Positions 42,461 to 55,700 of a stretch of DNA of 64,000 bases are shown in pieces. This DNA comes from Vanessa cardui. Lineage: Eukaryota; Arthropoda; Insecta; Lepidoptera; Nymphalidae. The translations under genes and the position numbers were made by a program. The notes below the pieces were generated by a model. The model was not told the DNA's origin, made no database searches, and saw only the letters and a list, made by a program, of their open reading frames with translations. Every line of letters begins with the position of its first letter. Position 1 is the stretch's first letter. The stretch spans positions 10,671,501 to 10,735,500 of the forward strand of contig NC_061130.1 in the NCBI RefSeq assembly GCF_905220365.1, written 5' to 3'.

Positions 42461-45200
42461 CCTAACCAAATTGGCTAACCAAAAGTAACTAACGGAGACG
42501 AGATACTTTTTCTGTCTTCTTTACAAAGAATGTTAACATTGCGTTGTCAATGTTTTTCTCTTCGATCGTTATAGCTAATACGAAACAAAATGAGTAGTCC
42601 TTATAAAACTAAATAATAATATTTATTTTTATTTTTCATGAGAATAGGATGCAATCGACCTATTTAATGACAACACTATCATAATAATCTTGTGTATGCT
42701 GACGTAATGTCGAGATATATTATAAGCATAAGGCTAAGCCTAAGAGTACATTGTAAAATCGGACTGTGCTATATTTATTTTTAATCAGCATCGAACTCTA
42801 ATTTATACTTTCATATTGCGAGTGTGAACATACATATGTTTAAAAATGTAACAGAAATGCGAAAATAAAACTGTGCAGTATTTTTCGCAGTGCGGACTAG
42901 CCCATAAATATTTGTAAATCACAGAAAAAAATAGCATAGTGACGTTATGGCAACGTCAAAAAAATGACGAGGATGGACTTCAAAATTTTAGAGACGTGTG
43001 AAAATATTTGCTTATATTTTCAACTACCAACAACAGTAACACAACAAAATCCTTTTTATGTCTTCTGTGTAAGGTTAAACAAATAAATAACAGGGAACAG
43101 AAAGCTTTACAGAACGTACTTTGTATTTTTATAACGTCTTACCTTTGAAAGAACTTAGTGGCAAATCCTCAAACAATAGTCTCGCAATCATTTCTTTATA
43201 GTTATAACTTAGACAAAGTATAGCATTTTTATCTAAAAGTATTTAGGGAAAAACGTGTGACAAAAAGACTTAATAATTTTCGTTATTTTTTTATGTATAC
43301 TTAATATTATACGTGGGTAATAATTACTTACTTAATTATATATAAGTAATTAAATAAAAGTTGTAGTCCAAAAAAATTTACATTCTATAAGACCCACTGC
43401 TTGTTAAAGGTTGCCATACTCCATCACGATTCTTCAATTTGAAACACGAATTAGGCAGATAAAAACTCAATGGTACATACCTGAGCTTGAACCCGCAAGC
43501 TTAATCACTATAAAAAAACCTCAAGTTAACATAAAGTGAAATTATTTTGATACAAAACCAGTATTTAGTATTGCATTTTTATGAATATCACAAATAAAAT
43601 GTACTATTAATCGACTACTAATTGAAAGAGCTTACTGTAGTATTCAACTTAGTTGTTTAATAAAAGAAAACAGGAGTCACGCCCGCCGAAGCCCGAGCAA
43701 AGAGTGCTATTTTATAAAATAGTCAACATCGAGTGTCAGCTTCAGAGCGGAGTGAAGAGCAACCGCGTCCACGAAATAATAAATACTTCTAAAAGCATTT
43801 TATATATTTATACCGAAGCACCTGTATGTAAATATATCCAAACCGTATTCACATGGATAGCTATTCAATTCCAACGAAAGGACCGAAGCCAGTTTTAAAT
43901 ATTCCATGTGCGGTCAAGCATAAAATCTACAAAGAAAATGTATTATCTATCTTTTATTGCATTTCTCCCCTTCAAAAGTATCGGTCTGAGGATAACACAA
44001 CTTTGTATCATTTTATCAATATCGTTAAATGGTCAGAAATGTTTTTACTATAAAGTGTATCGTTACATTTTATTTTTTATACGTTAATATTCATGTACTT
44101 GAGCATAACGGCTAAAATAATACCGTATTTTGATAAAACAATAAGTACCGATATAGGTTTTAATAATAAAAAAATCAATGAAATTTCCAACTATTATAAT
44201 GTATTTATAAGTGAATTACTTTCTAAACTTAGTATTTAAAATTGAATATTCTTTAGCCTAGGTCGAAATCCTGAAACTTGAAGTTAATAAGTTAGCCTGC
44301 CAACTTCATACACCCGTATAAAAATAAAAGAAGCTTAAAGTTCATTTTAATGAGTTACCTTGGTGTGTTACTACAATTTGTTTTAAACGTATACAGTATC
44401 AGTATTCTTTCATTATGGCATAGATTACGAACGAGAAAACGAGTCATTTGGTGGTTAGCTGTTTGATTTTTTTAAAATGGACAGATTAAATGTAATATAA
44501 CTATGGTATAAGTTTGTTATTTCTAAGGATAAGACTTGGGAACCTAAAAAAAAGAGCCTACACCTTTCTTAAAGGGCAAGCATTTGCAACCACCCCGATC
44601 CATGGCTTGCACGAAATGAACATTTTTACTATTCATGAGAGTTTCTTATACATAATGTATATCTATTATTTGTATATTAAATGACGGGCTTTAAATTTGT
44701 TTTTGACTACTTAACAAAATACAAACGAACAAAATATGACACGTACAATAAGGAAAATCTCTTATTCAGTTAATTGGAGTCGCAAAAGACTTAAGAAGTA
44801 TTCACTCAAAATGCCGTGCCTTTAAGAAACCCTTTTTCTCTCGGATGTCACCGATTCCTTTGGAGTCAATCGCAGACTAAAATGGGGATTGCTAATTAGA
44901 ATAAATATTTGCGTATCTAATACCCTTAGAAACGACACTTGTTTTACCCGTCAATTAGTAATGAAACCCCTTCACTGATATTTTAAATGCTTTTAATTTT
45001 AAATATAAGTCTATTGAGTGATTAAGCTGCAAAGGGTTCTGGGTATTTATTATAAACTTGTTTGATTGGCTTTATTTTTGTTTTGTAAATGACTAAGGTA
45101 ATAGGTATTATTAATTTTAGTATTTTGTATAAGGTAGGAATTAAATTCTGTAATATCTCATTTTAATTTATAAATGTCGTTTTATTGAAATGAAATAGAA
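42461..45200. other. Intergenic; candidate conserved island at 44805-44990
   Basis: 44805-44990 is GC-richer and non-repetitive, with a TTAGAATAAATA/GCTAATTAG homeodomain-like site pair and no ORF: a possible regulatory element (inference). 43660-43780 is another balanced patch with an 81-codon frame of no known domain. The rest is AT-rich. Confidence 0.35.
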
Positions 45201-45295
45201 TCCTGGCGTCCTGGGCACCGGCGAGTCACTCATACTCCCCCCCCCTGCCTCCCTGGGGGAAACGCGTAATGCTGTTTTTCCAGCGGGAAAAAAAA
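45201..45295 (+). mobile_element. 5'-truncated R1-type LINE copy (3' end only)
   Basis: About 95 bases ending in a short A-run. Shares TGGGGGAAACGCGTAATGC and the following TTTTT-CAGCG block with the 3' UTR of the full-length element (31185-31216) but differs elsewhere. It comes from a related, not identical, subfamily. Severe 5' truncation is typical of target-primed insertion. Confidence 0.75.
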
Positions 45296-47569
45296 GTAAA
45301 AAGGGTAGTTTTGGTGAAACAAACATCCGAGTCTAAGTTAGTCAATGTTAGTTGGTTACATGTTTTAAACAATTAGTTTATGTTGCCAATAATAACTTGA
45401 AATAAAAATAATTTGAACAAATAAATTCTAAAAAAAAAATATATATTATTTATTATACGTTTGCCGTATATAATTATTTTTAGTAAATTTATGAAAAACT
45501 ACATATGATTTAATATTGTTTATTATAATATAATATAATATATATACATATATACACGATATGCACACAAAATCAAGATATTCGAAGTCAGGTATAGTAC
45601 CCGAAATTCCCGGCTGCATTTCCCTCTTACAAGGCAAAACTTATACATTGGCTCCACTTACATATTGGCTAAAACTTCTAAAGTACTTCAAATAGTTGTA
45701 TGAGCCCGCTTCATAATATTACTTTACCTATTACCTACCTTACCTATAACTTTCGAGATAAAATTACTTCGAATTTTCTATATAACTCTTTCAGTGGACA
45801 GAACCGAAATTTATATTAAATTTTGTATTAATTTAAATAATATAAATGTAGGGTCACGAATGTATAAAGAATAATATAGAATTCTATTAAGTTTTATCGA
45901 AACCAGAGGCAATCGAATGCCGCTAATGGGATGGTACAATTGAAACTGCTCTGTGGAAAATCGAGCAATAAGTATGCATCACGTCGAAGAGCCGGTGGCT
46001 GATGCTTCGAGAGATGTCTGGCCGACTCAATACCATTAGTACCGCTTGCGTTCGTCTCTGTTTTCAACGTACATCCCACGTATCAGCGCGAAATGCGAGA
46101 TCGCTCCTGTATTGCGATATACAATAAATAAATACGTTGTTGCTAAATAAACATTTTAACATCAAATGGACTTATCAATGAAATACAATCAATTCACAAG
46201 TAATTTTGAATAGTATGTTATATAAGTTTCTTTAAATAATTTCAATTATTGCATTTTATAAACAGATTTTAAGAAAAAACCTCCTTAAAATTTATTTCTG
46301 CGATGTTTTGCTGATGTTCCTCAATTTCTTTCAAGATCTTCACTTAATACTTTTTAGTTCTGTCTCGAACTCAGATACATGTTAAGCTGTACGCCTATCT
46401 TAATAAACACTATTTTTATATCCGCATCAAAAGAGAACTTCAAGCATGGAACACAGACAATTTCTCTTCCTTTTTGAACATTTTCGTGTACAAAGCAAAA
46501 TTAAACTGACAAAGGGAGCATACGCAAGTGCAGAGAATGACCACTAGACTCGCTTTACGATTATTTGAGTGGGCCCAGACGTTAACGTCCTAATTTATAA
46601 CGTTAATACAGCGACATGATTGCGGCTCGCCACATTACCCTCCATGATATTAGCAATGACAATGGCTTTGCTTATGTGAAGTATTATGAGGTATGCTTGT
46701 GATATAACCTTTATCAAAAATTGAGATCATGCTAAAATGATTCGTTCTGTTTTTGGTATTAGGTGCAATATCCTTTAAAAGATTGCTGCAAAGTGACAAT
46801 GGACTTATTGTATACTAACGACCTGCTCTGTCTTCGCGCGAGTATGATTATGGTTTTGGTCTGAAATATATTCTTAATATTGTAATATGAACATAAATAT
46901 ATAGCAATAATTTTGTACTATATAGTCTACTTTTTCTAAATTGACAGTTTAAATTATAATATGTAATCGACACATGTTTTTTTTTTTTATTTTAGTTACA
47001 TTTATTTGATCAACAACAAATACTCATCTGTATAATAATATACATACATACTTATTTATTTTAGAAATATAAAACCCTCACTCTCATTTTTCGCTGATAA
47101 GGCAACTCAACTCAACAATACAGGAGCATGACAAGCGGTTTTAAAGTTTTTCTAGTTAATGGAATATACACTACAAAATTATAAAAAAAAAAAACCAGCG
47201 CCATAGCCGTTTAGCTGACCTGAGATTTCAACCCAGAGACTTAAGATCTATCAACCTTATAAGCTGCAACCATAAAATCAAAGGGTCGAAGTGCAATTTC
47301 CATAAAAATGATTCCATGCTGGTTTTATTACCTTTCCTATTTCTTACAATAATCTTTGTTATATATAACATAGTATAATAAAAATTGGATCAACTTTCAA
47401 TGAAAATAGACTTAGTAGCTAAAAACAACTGCAACGTTACAAAAGGTAACATATTGTTCCTTTAATGTTGTTTCGTTCATTCGTTTTTGATTCGATTCTT
47501 CATTAATATAATTACACTGACGCTATTACTATTTGCGATTTTTGGTTGACGAATGAGCATGTGAGCCAC
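45296..47569. other. Unassigned intergenic sequence
   Basis: AT-rich with an AT microsatellite at 45525-45560. A balanced non-repetitive patch at 46500-46660 has no ORF. Nothing else recognised. Confidence 0.5.
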
Positions 47570-47800
47570 CTCATGATATCATCACCGGCCATAGACATTA
47601 ATAATTCCTTGCATTGCAGATGCACCACTAACCTTGGGAACTAAGCTGTTATGATCTTGTGCTGTAGTTGCACTCGCTCACTCACCCTTCAAATCAGAAC
47701 ACAGCGATACTGATTACTGTTGTTCGGCGGTACAATATCTGATGAGCGGGTGGTTCCTACCCAGACGGGCTTACACGAAGCCCCACCACCAAGATACATC
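47570..47800 (+). repeat. High-copy lepidopteran repeat fragment (copy 5, best preserved)
   Basis: CATTGCAGATGCACCACTAACC, CACCCTTCAAATCAGAAC, then TGAGCGGGTGGTTCCTACC and GGGCTTACACGAAGCCCCAC. The 93-codon plus frame over it is not a gene. Confidence 0.65.
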
Positions 47801-48399
47801 ATATATCGAGCGTCAGCACAATTGATTTATAAATATCACCTTTGTAATTTTTTATTCAATGTCAATAACATTTTATTACAAAAAAGTCATCCTTTTTTTA
47901 CTTTACACGAGTCTGAATGTTTAAATAAAAAAAGTCCTTTTTTCGATCTAGCCGTTCTGAACGTTCGTTTATTTTTGTTTACCGAAGTGATTGAAGCATG
48001 AAATATTGATTTTTCTGTAAAAAGTGAAATCACGTCTGAACATTTTCGTATAAATTCAACCTAAATGTGGCCCTGAACAGTTTAACAACAATAAAAACGA
48101 ATGAGTTGCAAAATGTTGCGTCGAATTAAAATTTGTAGCAATCAAGAGTCGCGAGGGAGTCGCGATTGCTGTAGTTTGATTGTTTGCAACACGAGTAACG
48201 AAGCTGACCGCTACACTGTCCGCATAACGATGCTTAGTCCTTAGCCAGCTCGCACTATCAAACTACGACCATAAACAATTTATCCCGCATCGTTCATTCG
48301 CACGTCCGAAACTTACGAATGGCTAATTCCCAGTTCAATTAAAACTGCGGGTGAGTGAATTTCATTTATGCCGAGAACATTTTTATTAATTACTGCTAT
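47801..48399. other. Intergenic; GC-richer island at 48120-48350
   Basis: 48120-48350 is balanced in composition, non-repetitive and without an ORF. Candidate conserved non-coding element by composition only. Confidence 0.3.
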
Positions 48400-48625
48400 A
48401 ACATAGTATAAAACAAAGTCGCTTACCGCTGTCTGTCCCTATTTATGCTTAGATAAAGTGATTCGAGAGGAAGATTTTTGAATATAGTATATGGAAAATA
48501 TAGTAAAGAAATGCTGACAATTTTAGCAGTTTTTATTGTGATGTCGTAAATAAACAAATTCTGTAGTATTGTATAGTATCAGCATTGCATGTGCGAAGCC
48601 GGGGCGGGTCTCTAGTTATTATATA
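48400..48625 (-). repeat. Stand-alone copy of the 215-bp hairpin module (copy 2)
   Basis: From ACATAGTATAAAACAAAGTC to GAAGCCGGGGCGGGTCTCTA. Closely follows 18470-18680 and the inner part of family X, but neither flank continues into X. A weaker fragment of the same module lies at 49690-49800. Confidence 0.7.
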
Positions 48626-50384
48626 AAAATGTCTAAAGTTTGTTTTCCCGTCTAGTTTGTAGAGCGTTGTGTATCGGACGGCTTCTCTTGAAACTGAATT
48701 ATTTGTTCTTTTAATTGAGTTAAAGTTGTGTGGGTAGGTGTTGGCACTTAGTAAATATAGAGAAATAGAGAGAATTCACATTTTAAATCTGAGTTATATT
48801 TAGCACTTATTGATATTTGTTAAAGCAATTTGTATGGATTTGACACTTTAATAGAATACAATAATTTTATTTCTTTACATTATGGAAGCAAATAGTGCGA
48901 AATAAACGTATTTATCGATATTTAAAATGGATATTTTTACCATGAACACTCTTTAGTTAACGCCACAAATATTCAAGATAAACAAATCTTCAAAAGATTT
49001 ATATAGATCTAAAATAATTTGAATTTAATTTAATCATATAAATATATTAAACATATAATTATATAAACCAATATTGGAATAGTTTGCATGTATTCAATGT
49101 TATTTGTCTATTTTATTACGAGTATATAGCTACATAAAAACAGAAAATACGACCGCAAAAATAGCATTAACAACTTTCTTTCTCGATTGATTCATTGGTG
49201 AATCACACGCTTCGAGGTCAACCTCGGAGTTTGACTCACCTAACAAAAATAAAGACATGCAATTTGTATTATCCCGCCCAGTTATTATGTACACGAAATC
49301 TATCATGTCAAATTTGCCCGTCTATCAAAACTATTTCGCTTTCCCTTAATTACAGGTTCGTATTCCATGGTAATATTAACAAAGTTATAAAAAATACATC
49401 CAAATTTGCTAAAAAGAGTTTTTAATACGTGTCAACCCTATCAGTTTCCACGGTGAAATCAGCTGGAGGATGCTCGGAATAACTTAAACAATGCGTCTGA
49501 AATCTTGTCTAACTGCCTGACATACCAAATGTTCGATTCCTGACTTGACTGCCTGCGCACGTCTGCGGTCCTAGTACCAATTTGATCTCGACCAATGATA
49601 AAATATTTTTAGACAGAAAGAGATAAATAACACAGTAATAGAAATATTATGGGATTATTTTGGTTTATTTGAAATATTTTTACTACGCATGTTTTTTAAA
49701 TAAGTCGAACGATTCAAGAGGAAGACAAATATGTATAATACATGCATAACATAGTAGAGAGACACAGATCATTTTAGAGGATTCTAATGTACGTATGTAT
49801 GTATGGCGTCTCGTAAAGAAACATAATTTTGCGCTTACTTTAGATGAAACCTGCGAGATAGATCAAAATTTTATGCATTGTACACCTTCAAAAAGTCTTT
49901 TAACGAGAAGTAATAAATTTTATTTACCAAGCGATTTAACCCTTATCCGATTAAGTGCAGAATCGAATTGTAACACATATACATACAGGGTTATTGGTAA
50001 TTTGACGTTTATCCGTTAGGAAGGAAGAAGGAATAGGGGTGACTATTTGCAATAATTTTAACCCCCATATGCATGATCAAAAAGTGAACCATTTTTGAGT
50101 TATCACGTTTTTAAGCTTTTTTCAAAATTTGTCAACAATGCAGCTTCAAAAATTTATTAAAAAATAGTATCATATAAAATCATTTTTTTTCTTTTGATTT
50201 TTAAAAATGATTAAATACTGGATATTTGTCAATATTTAAACAATAATTATCGGTCCAAATTTAAAAATGCAAGACGAAAAACGAAATTGTGACGTTTGTA
50301 TGCTTCGGATGTATATCCGTGATTTTTTAAGTTAGAAACATGAAAATTTTATATTTGAGATACTGATTAAAAATGAGTCGATAA
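48626..50384. other. Unassigned sequence, then repeat DNA flanking family X copy c
   Basis: 48626-49689 has nothing recognisable. 49690-49800 is a worn hairpin-module fragment. 50320-50384 (AAGTTAGAAACATGAAA and ATTAAAAATGAGT blocks) resembles 60180-60345 on the far side, so X copy c sits inside an older repeat. Confidence 0.5.
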
Positions 50385-50622
50385 ATTATTATTATTTTTT
50401 TTTATGTTTGTTACCTCATAACTTTTTACTGGGTGGAACGATTTTGATAATTTTTTTTTTTGTTTGAAAGGTATTGCTTCCCGTGGGGTCCCATTTTAAT
50501 TTTATTTTTTTGATGATGGTATCCGTATGAAAACGACATAAGTCTTAAATTTGCATTATGTATGTGCGCGATAAATAGGTGAATAACTCAACATTGATTG
50601 ACACAATTTTGATGATCTTTTT
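50385..50622 (+). repeat. Family X, copy c, left part (interrupted by the Helentron)
   Basis: Aligns with 38110-38345, including the GTTTGTTACCTCATAAC block and the ATTTGCATTATGTATGTGCG block. It stops in a T-run (50618-50622) where the Helentron begins. The outermost AACCGACTTC end is missing. Confidence 0.85.
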
Positions 50623-50658
50623 AGGGTTCCGTACGTCTGAATACAAAAACGGAACCCT
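50623..50658 (+). repeat. Helentron 5' terminal hairpin
   Basis: AGGGTTCCGT (50623-50632) and its perfect complement ACGGAACCCT (50649-50658) with a 16-base loop. A degenerate version opens the small element at 25488. Confidence 0.9.
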
Positions 50659-52499
50659 TATAGGATCACTCGTGTGTCTGTCCGTCCGTCGCTTACAGTC
50701 AATTATCTCCGAATCTATTAGACCGATTAAGTTGAAATTTGGTACACATATCAATTCCTGTAACCCAAACACAGAGGTGTGACGTGAGTAGATGAAATCT
50801 GTATATGGGGGGTCATTTTGGGGGGGAAGGGGAAAATTAAAAAAAAAATATCTGAAAACTGCATCGTGTGGCATATCAAATGAAAGGTCTTGTTGAGAAG
50901 ATCTTAAATGTTTTTTTTTGTAATTTTAAAATAAATAGTTTCCAAGTTATTCAAGAAAATAGACGAAAATCGACCATTCCCCCCCCCTTATCTCCGAAAC
51001 TACTGAACCTAAAATTTTGAAAAAAATACAGAAATTAGTTTTCTCCTTATAGATTATAGGAAAACCTATAAGAAGTCCATGATATTAAAATAACATGGTA
51101 AATCACTCAATATTGTGCGTACCAACTTACATTTGCAGGTGGAATGTGTGGGAGAACATATTTTTAACTCCAATGTTAAGTTTTGTTAAATCGGTTTGTA
51201 GATGAATATTTAACGAAAAAAATAAGCCCATAATGAGCATTCTACGACCAATGTTTTAGGAGATATTAATTAATTTTTCAATTTAATTCCGCCCGCGGTA
51301 TGACAAATAAATGCTTAGTAAGGCGCGGGCCCTTACTACGGCATTATGAGACATGACCTTCACGTTGCTCTACTTGAGACAGATTTGTGCGCTAGTGTCT
51401 TGTTTCAATAATATAGTTGTAAACAAATCAATGAAGACATAAAAGTGTTATAGTATGAATCGTTTAGAAAAATTAAAAATTTAAATGTAGAATTTATGGG
51501 AAAACCGATCAGGATGAAAATGTGCATAGAAGTAGTATTCGAGTCCATAATTAAACTTTTTTTTTTAAGTTATTCATATTTTTTTTTCTTTTAATTATAA
51601 GAATGTGACTGATTCTTTTTTATTTTTTATTATTATTTTTTTCCTTCAATTATTCGTAAATTTTAATTCATCTATTATTTGCAGTTAAAATTATAGGTAG
51701 GTGAAAAATAAAATGTAATGTGTTATACGATTTTTTTTTAATTTATTTAAAAATATTATTTAATTATAAATCATGATCAAATGGTACATGCTTCCGAATA
51801 ATAATCATTATAAAATATAAATTGAAAATATTTCGTATGGGAGATTATATTTCATTTTCTACTTACCTCTAATTTTCACCGCAGATCATAAATAAATAGA
51901 AATTTACAAAAAATAAAAGGGAAAAAATTAATAATAAAGAATAACTAAGAAACAGTCATTTTATTTTTATAATCAATGAAAGAAAATATAAATAAATAAT
52001 AATATATACATATATACCTATATTATACAGTATATACATATATACATATATTATACAGGTAATATATACATATATACCTGGAATACTACCTTTACGCACA
52101 TTTTCATCTCAATAGATTTCCCCAAGGTCGTGCCCTCCACTAGTCAGTCCGATCAAAGTGATTAAAATATATTAAAAAATTCATCTCTACATTATATATA
52201 TTTTCATTGGTCGGTAATCTTATCAAATACAAAATTTTCACAGTTTGAAAAGAAAACATATTTCGATTACACTCGATTAAAATTTAACATTCTCATTGCT
52301 TTATAGCGTCAAAAATTCGAGGTATAATTAATCTATTGTTATACAAATGTCTCGATCTCTGATAAATATATTACAAAATATTGTAATAAAATGATTGTTT
52401 AAGCAATTGGTTTTTTAAACAATAAGTCTTATAATTTTCTTCAGGGGTTGTTTGTTTTTCATATTCGATTAATAATTTAAAGAAAGAAAATTAAAAATC
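50659..52499 (+). other. Long non-coding 5' region of the Helentron
   Basis: About 1.8 kb of mostly AT-rich sequence with homopolymer runs and simple repeats (52000-52080). No second ORF of note lies between the terminus and the RepHel gene. Small frames at 50545-50874 cover the hairpin end and are not genes. Confidence 0.6.
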
Positions 52500-52757
52500 G
52501 AACGTTTTTGAAGCATTTAATGACGTATTGGCTGGAGTAATATTAATGTGATGCGCGCTGCGCTGCGAGTGTGGTGGGGATTTCGAGTCTATGTCACAGA
52601 CACAAGGCCCGCGCGGCTCATTCGCGCGGTCGGCTCCCTATGCTGCAGACGTATCCCAGACTTCTATATATTGATGTGATAATTTTCGTCGTTTCTATCG
52701 TAGTAAGATTTATTACAAAAAAAAATATTTCACAAAAAATATTTTTCCCTATTGAAA
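52500..52757 (+). promoter_or_regulatory. Candidate promoter of the Helentron ORF
   Basis: A sharp GC-rich block (52550-52655, rich in GCGC) precedes a TATATA at 52665-52670, 88 bases before the ATG. A start about 30 bases past the TATA would give a short leader. This is inference from composition and spacing. Confidence 0.4.
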
Positions 52758-55700
52758 ATGACTTCTGTACAGTTATCATATAACTATCTGTTGGATAATG
52801 GTAGTTATGTTGAAGAAGATGTTGTGGAGGAGTTTAACTCCTTACTTAGAGTAGTTCATGGGTATCAAAACCGAAGTGTTTATGAGATAACAACAGAGAG
52901 ATTGCGCCAAAAAGCTCTCCCTGTTGATCCGAACTCAAATTTTCTACAGGTTTTATTTCGTCCTGATTCTGACGATTTTTCGAAAGTTGGGCATTGGGTT
53001 TGTGTCTATTATTCATCTCATACGCTCAAAGTTTATGATAGTTTGTATAAAAATCTTAGTGAAATACAGGCAGAGTATTTGAGAAAATTGTTTCCTTACA
53101 TTCTAGAAAATGAAATCATATTTCCTGTTGTACAAAAACAACCAAATTTGATTGATTGCGGCTTATACGCAATAGCATTTAGTACTTCAATTGTGTTAGG
53201 CCTTGATCCATGTAATATTAAATTCAATGTCGAGTTTTTAAGAAGTCATACTTTAAACATTCTTTTAACACATAGGCTAACAGAATTTCCGTCTACAGTT
53301 ATTAATCGTGGTGGACGTCCCCAAAACAAATACTGTGGCACTAAGTTAGAAAGAAAACGTATTGGTGAAAGAAACAAAAAAAGGCGCCAAAAAATCAATA
53401 AACTATCGAACTGTAGTCAAATAGAGGTTTTAGGGAAAACTGTTCTCTCGATTACTATTCCTGTTTCCTATGAAACATTGGAAAATCCTAATTGTTCGTA
53501 TGATCAGAACGCCCCTATAAATAGTAATTTCAGCCCAGTAAAAAGTACTTCGCTTATTGCTTGTAAAAGAAAATCGTCAAGGATATTAGAGAATAACCTC
53601 AAACGAGAAAGATTATCCAGATGTAGTGATGACACTAAAAATAGAAAAAAAGAGCGAGATAAAGAGTCGAAAAAACTGCAACGTTCAGTACCTCGTAGAC
53701 GCAAGACGGAGCAAAAACGCAATACTGTTTCGCGTCGCATTTCACGTCAGGATCGTACTTACAGGGAACGCGAACGGGTACTTAACACTGCATCACACCA
53801 TATTTTACGTCAGGATCCTGCATATAAAACGCTAGAACAGGAACGTGATACCATAGCGCATCGTTTATCACGTAAAAATCCAGAATACGCTACTCGTGAA
53901 ACCGAAATTCGAAATATACGAAATCAGAATATTGAAAATGATTGGGACAAAATTGAAAAACAATTCTTTGATTCTATTTTACATGGCCACACAAGCATTT
54001 GTTCGTGCTGCGGAAGATTGTGGCATAGAAACTCCCTGAAGTCATTAAAAGTAAATCATCTGTCTTTTTTCCTAGATGAAGTCATGAGAAACATAAAATT
54101 AAGTACATTTTCTGATAATAATAATTATATGTTTTGCTACACTTGTCATAATAATTTGAAAGCGGGAAAAATACCGAGATTAGCAATGAGTAATGGTTTA
54201 CTGTTCCCTGATATTCCTGACGTTTTACAAAAACTTACACCACTTGAGGAGCGATTGGTTTCACCAAGACATATATTCCTTAAAATAGTAAGAAAAGGGC
54301 AGGGCCTTGGTTATCAACATGGATTAACAGGTGGAGTTGTTAACGTGCCTGTGGATGTAAATACTATGATTTCAGCGTTGCCTAGACATCCATCTGATAA
54401 TCACATTATTACAATAGAATTAAAACGGAGAATGTGTTATAAGCATGGTCGAAAAGAGCGAATCCGGCCGGACGTAATCAGAGAAGCTGCAAAGTATTTA
54501 GTGCAAACTGATTTGTTTAAGAAAATAGGTATCAAATATGATGAAGAGTGGATTTACGATGACCAATCCGATGACGAAAATTGTCTCGAAAAATGTACGT
54601 GTGATGTTTTGGCACAAGAAGAAAAAAATATTAACCCTGGAAATGTAGAAACTCTATTAGATAATGAAAAAGATGTTACTATTACAATGGCGCCAGGAGA
54701 AGGTAATCAACCAAGGTCACTAATTTATGATGAATATATGGAAGAATTAGGCTTCATTAAAATACACGGAGGGGTTGAGCGGAAATTCAAAATAAATTTG
54801 AGTAATTCCGAAATTATGAAATCAGAGATAACAAGATTTGACCGGAGAGCCATGAGGGCTGACTATTTATTTACTTTGTTGAAAAAACAACAAATGTTAC
54901 AGCTGCGAAATAATATTTTGACCTGCTTACGAAAAAAAGTAAATAATTCTGTACCTATTATAGTTTCCAATCTGCTGAAAGATGAGTATTTGAATAATCT
55001 TATACAGCATGATGACGGGTATAGAGTTTTGTGCGACGTGAGAAATTCACCAGCTCATTGGGAAAACGAAAAAAAAAAGGTACTCGCTATGGTTCGACAA
55101 TTCGGAGTGCCAACCCTTTTTGTTACTGTGTCAGCTGCAGAGGCCAAATGGCCAGAACTTATAAAACAACTTAAAAAAACTGTTGATAAGGGAGAAGTTA
55201 GTCTTAAAGAGGCACGATCTATCTCTTATGAGGAAAAGGCACGTCTTATTCAATCAGACCCATTTATTTGTGTCACATTTTTTGAAACAAGGCTTAAAGA
55301 ATTGATGAAGACATGGTTAGTTCCATCAGGACCATTTGGGGACAATAAGATTAGCCATCAGTACCATAGGATAGAATTTCAACATCGTGGATCGCCACAT
55401 GCACACATAATGTTGTGGATAGAAGGTGCACCAATATATACTCCCGAAGACGAAACTTCTATTGAAAATATCATAAAATTTGTTGATATGATCGTATCTT
55501 GTGACAGTAATGAAATAAGTAACGATCTTGTAGCAATACAAACACACAAACACACTCACACATGTCACCCAAAACCAGACCGACCATGCAGATTCGGAAT
55601 ACCTTTCTTTCCAATGGACAAAACAAGATTGTTGACTGAATTGTATAAAGACGATCCTTCCACAGCAAAATGGAAAAAAAATTCTAAAAAGTTAAAAGAA

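Noticed and set aside
43653..44053. Two overlapping plus-strand ORFs of 81 and 66 codons
   Set aside because: No domain, no codon bias, and start codons partly non-ATG; expected by chance in this length of DNA.
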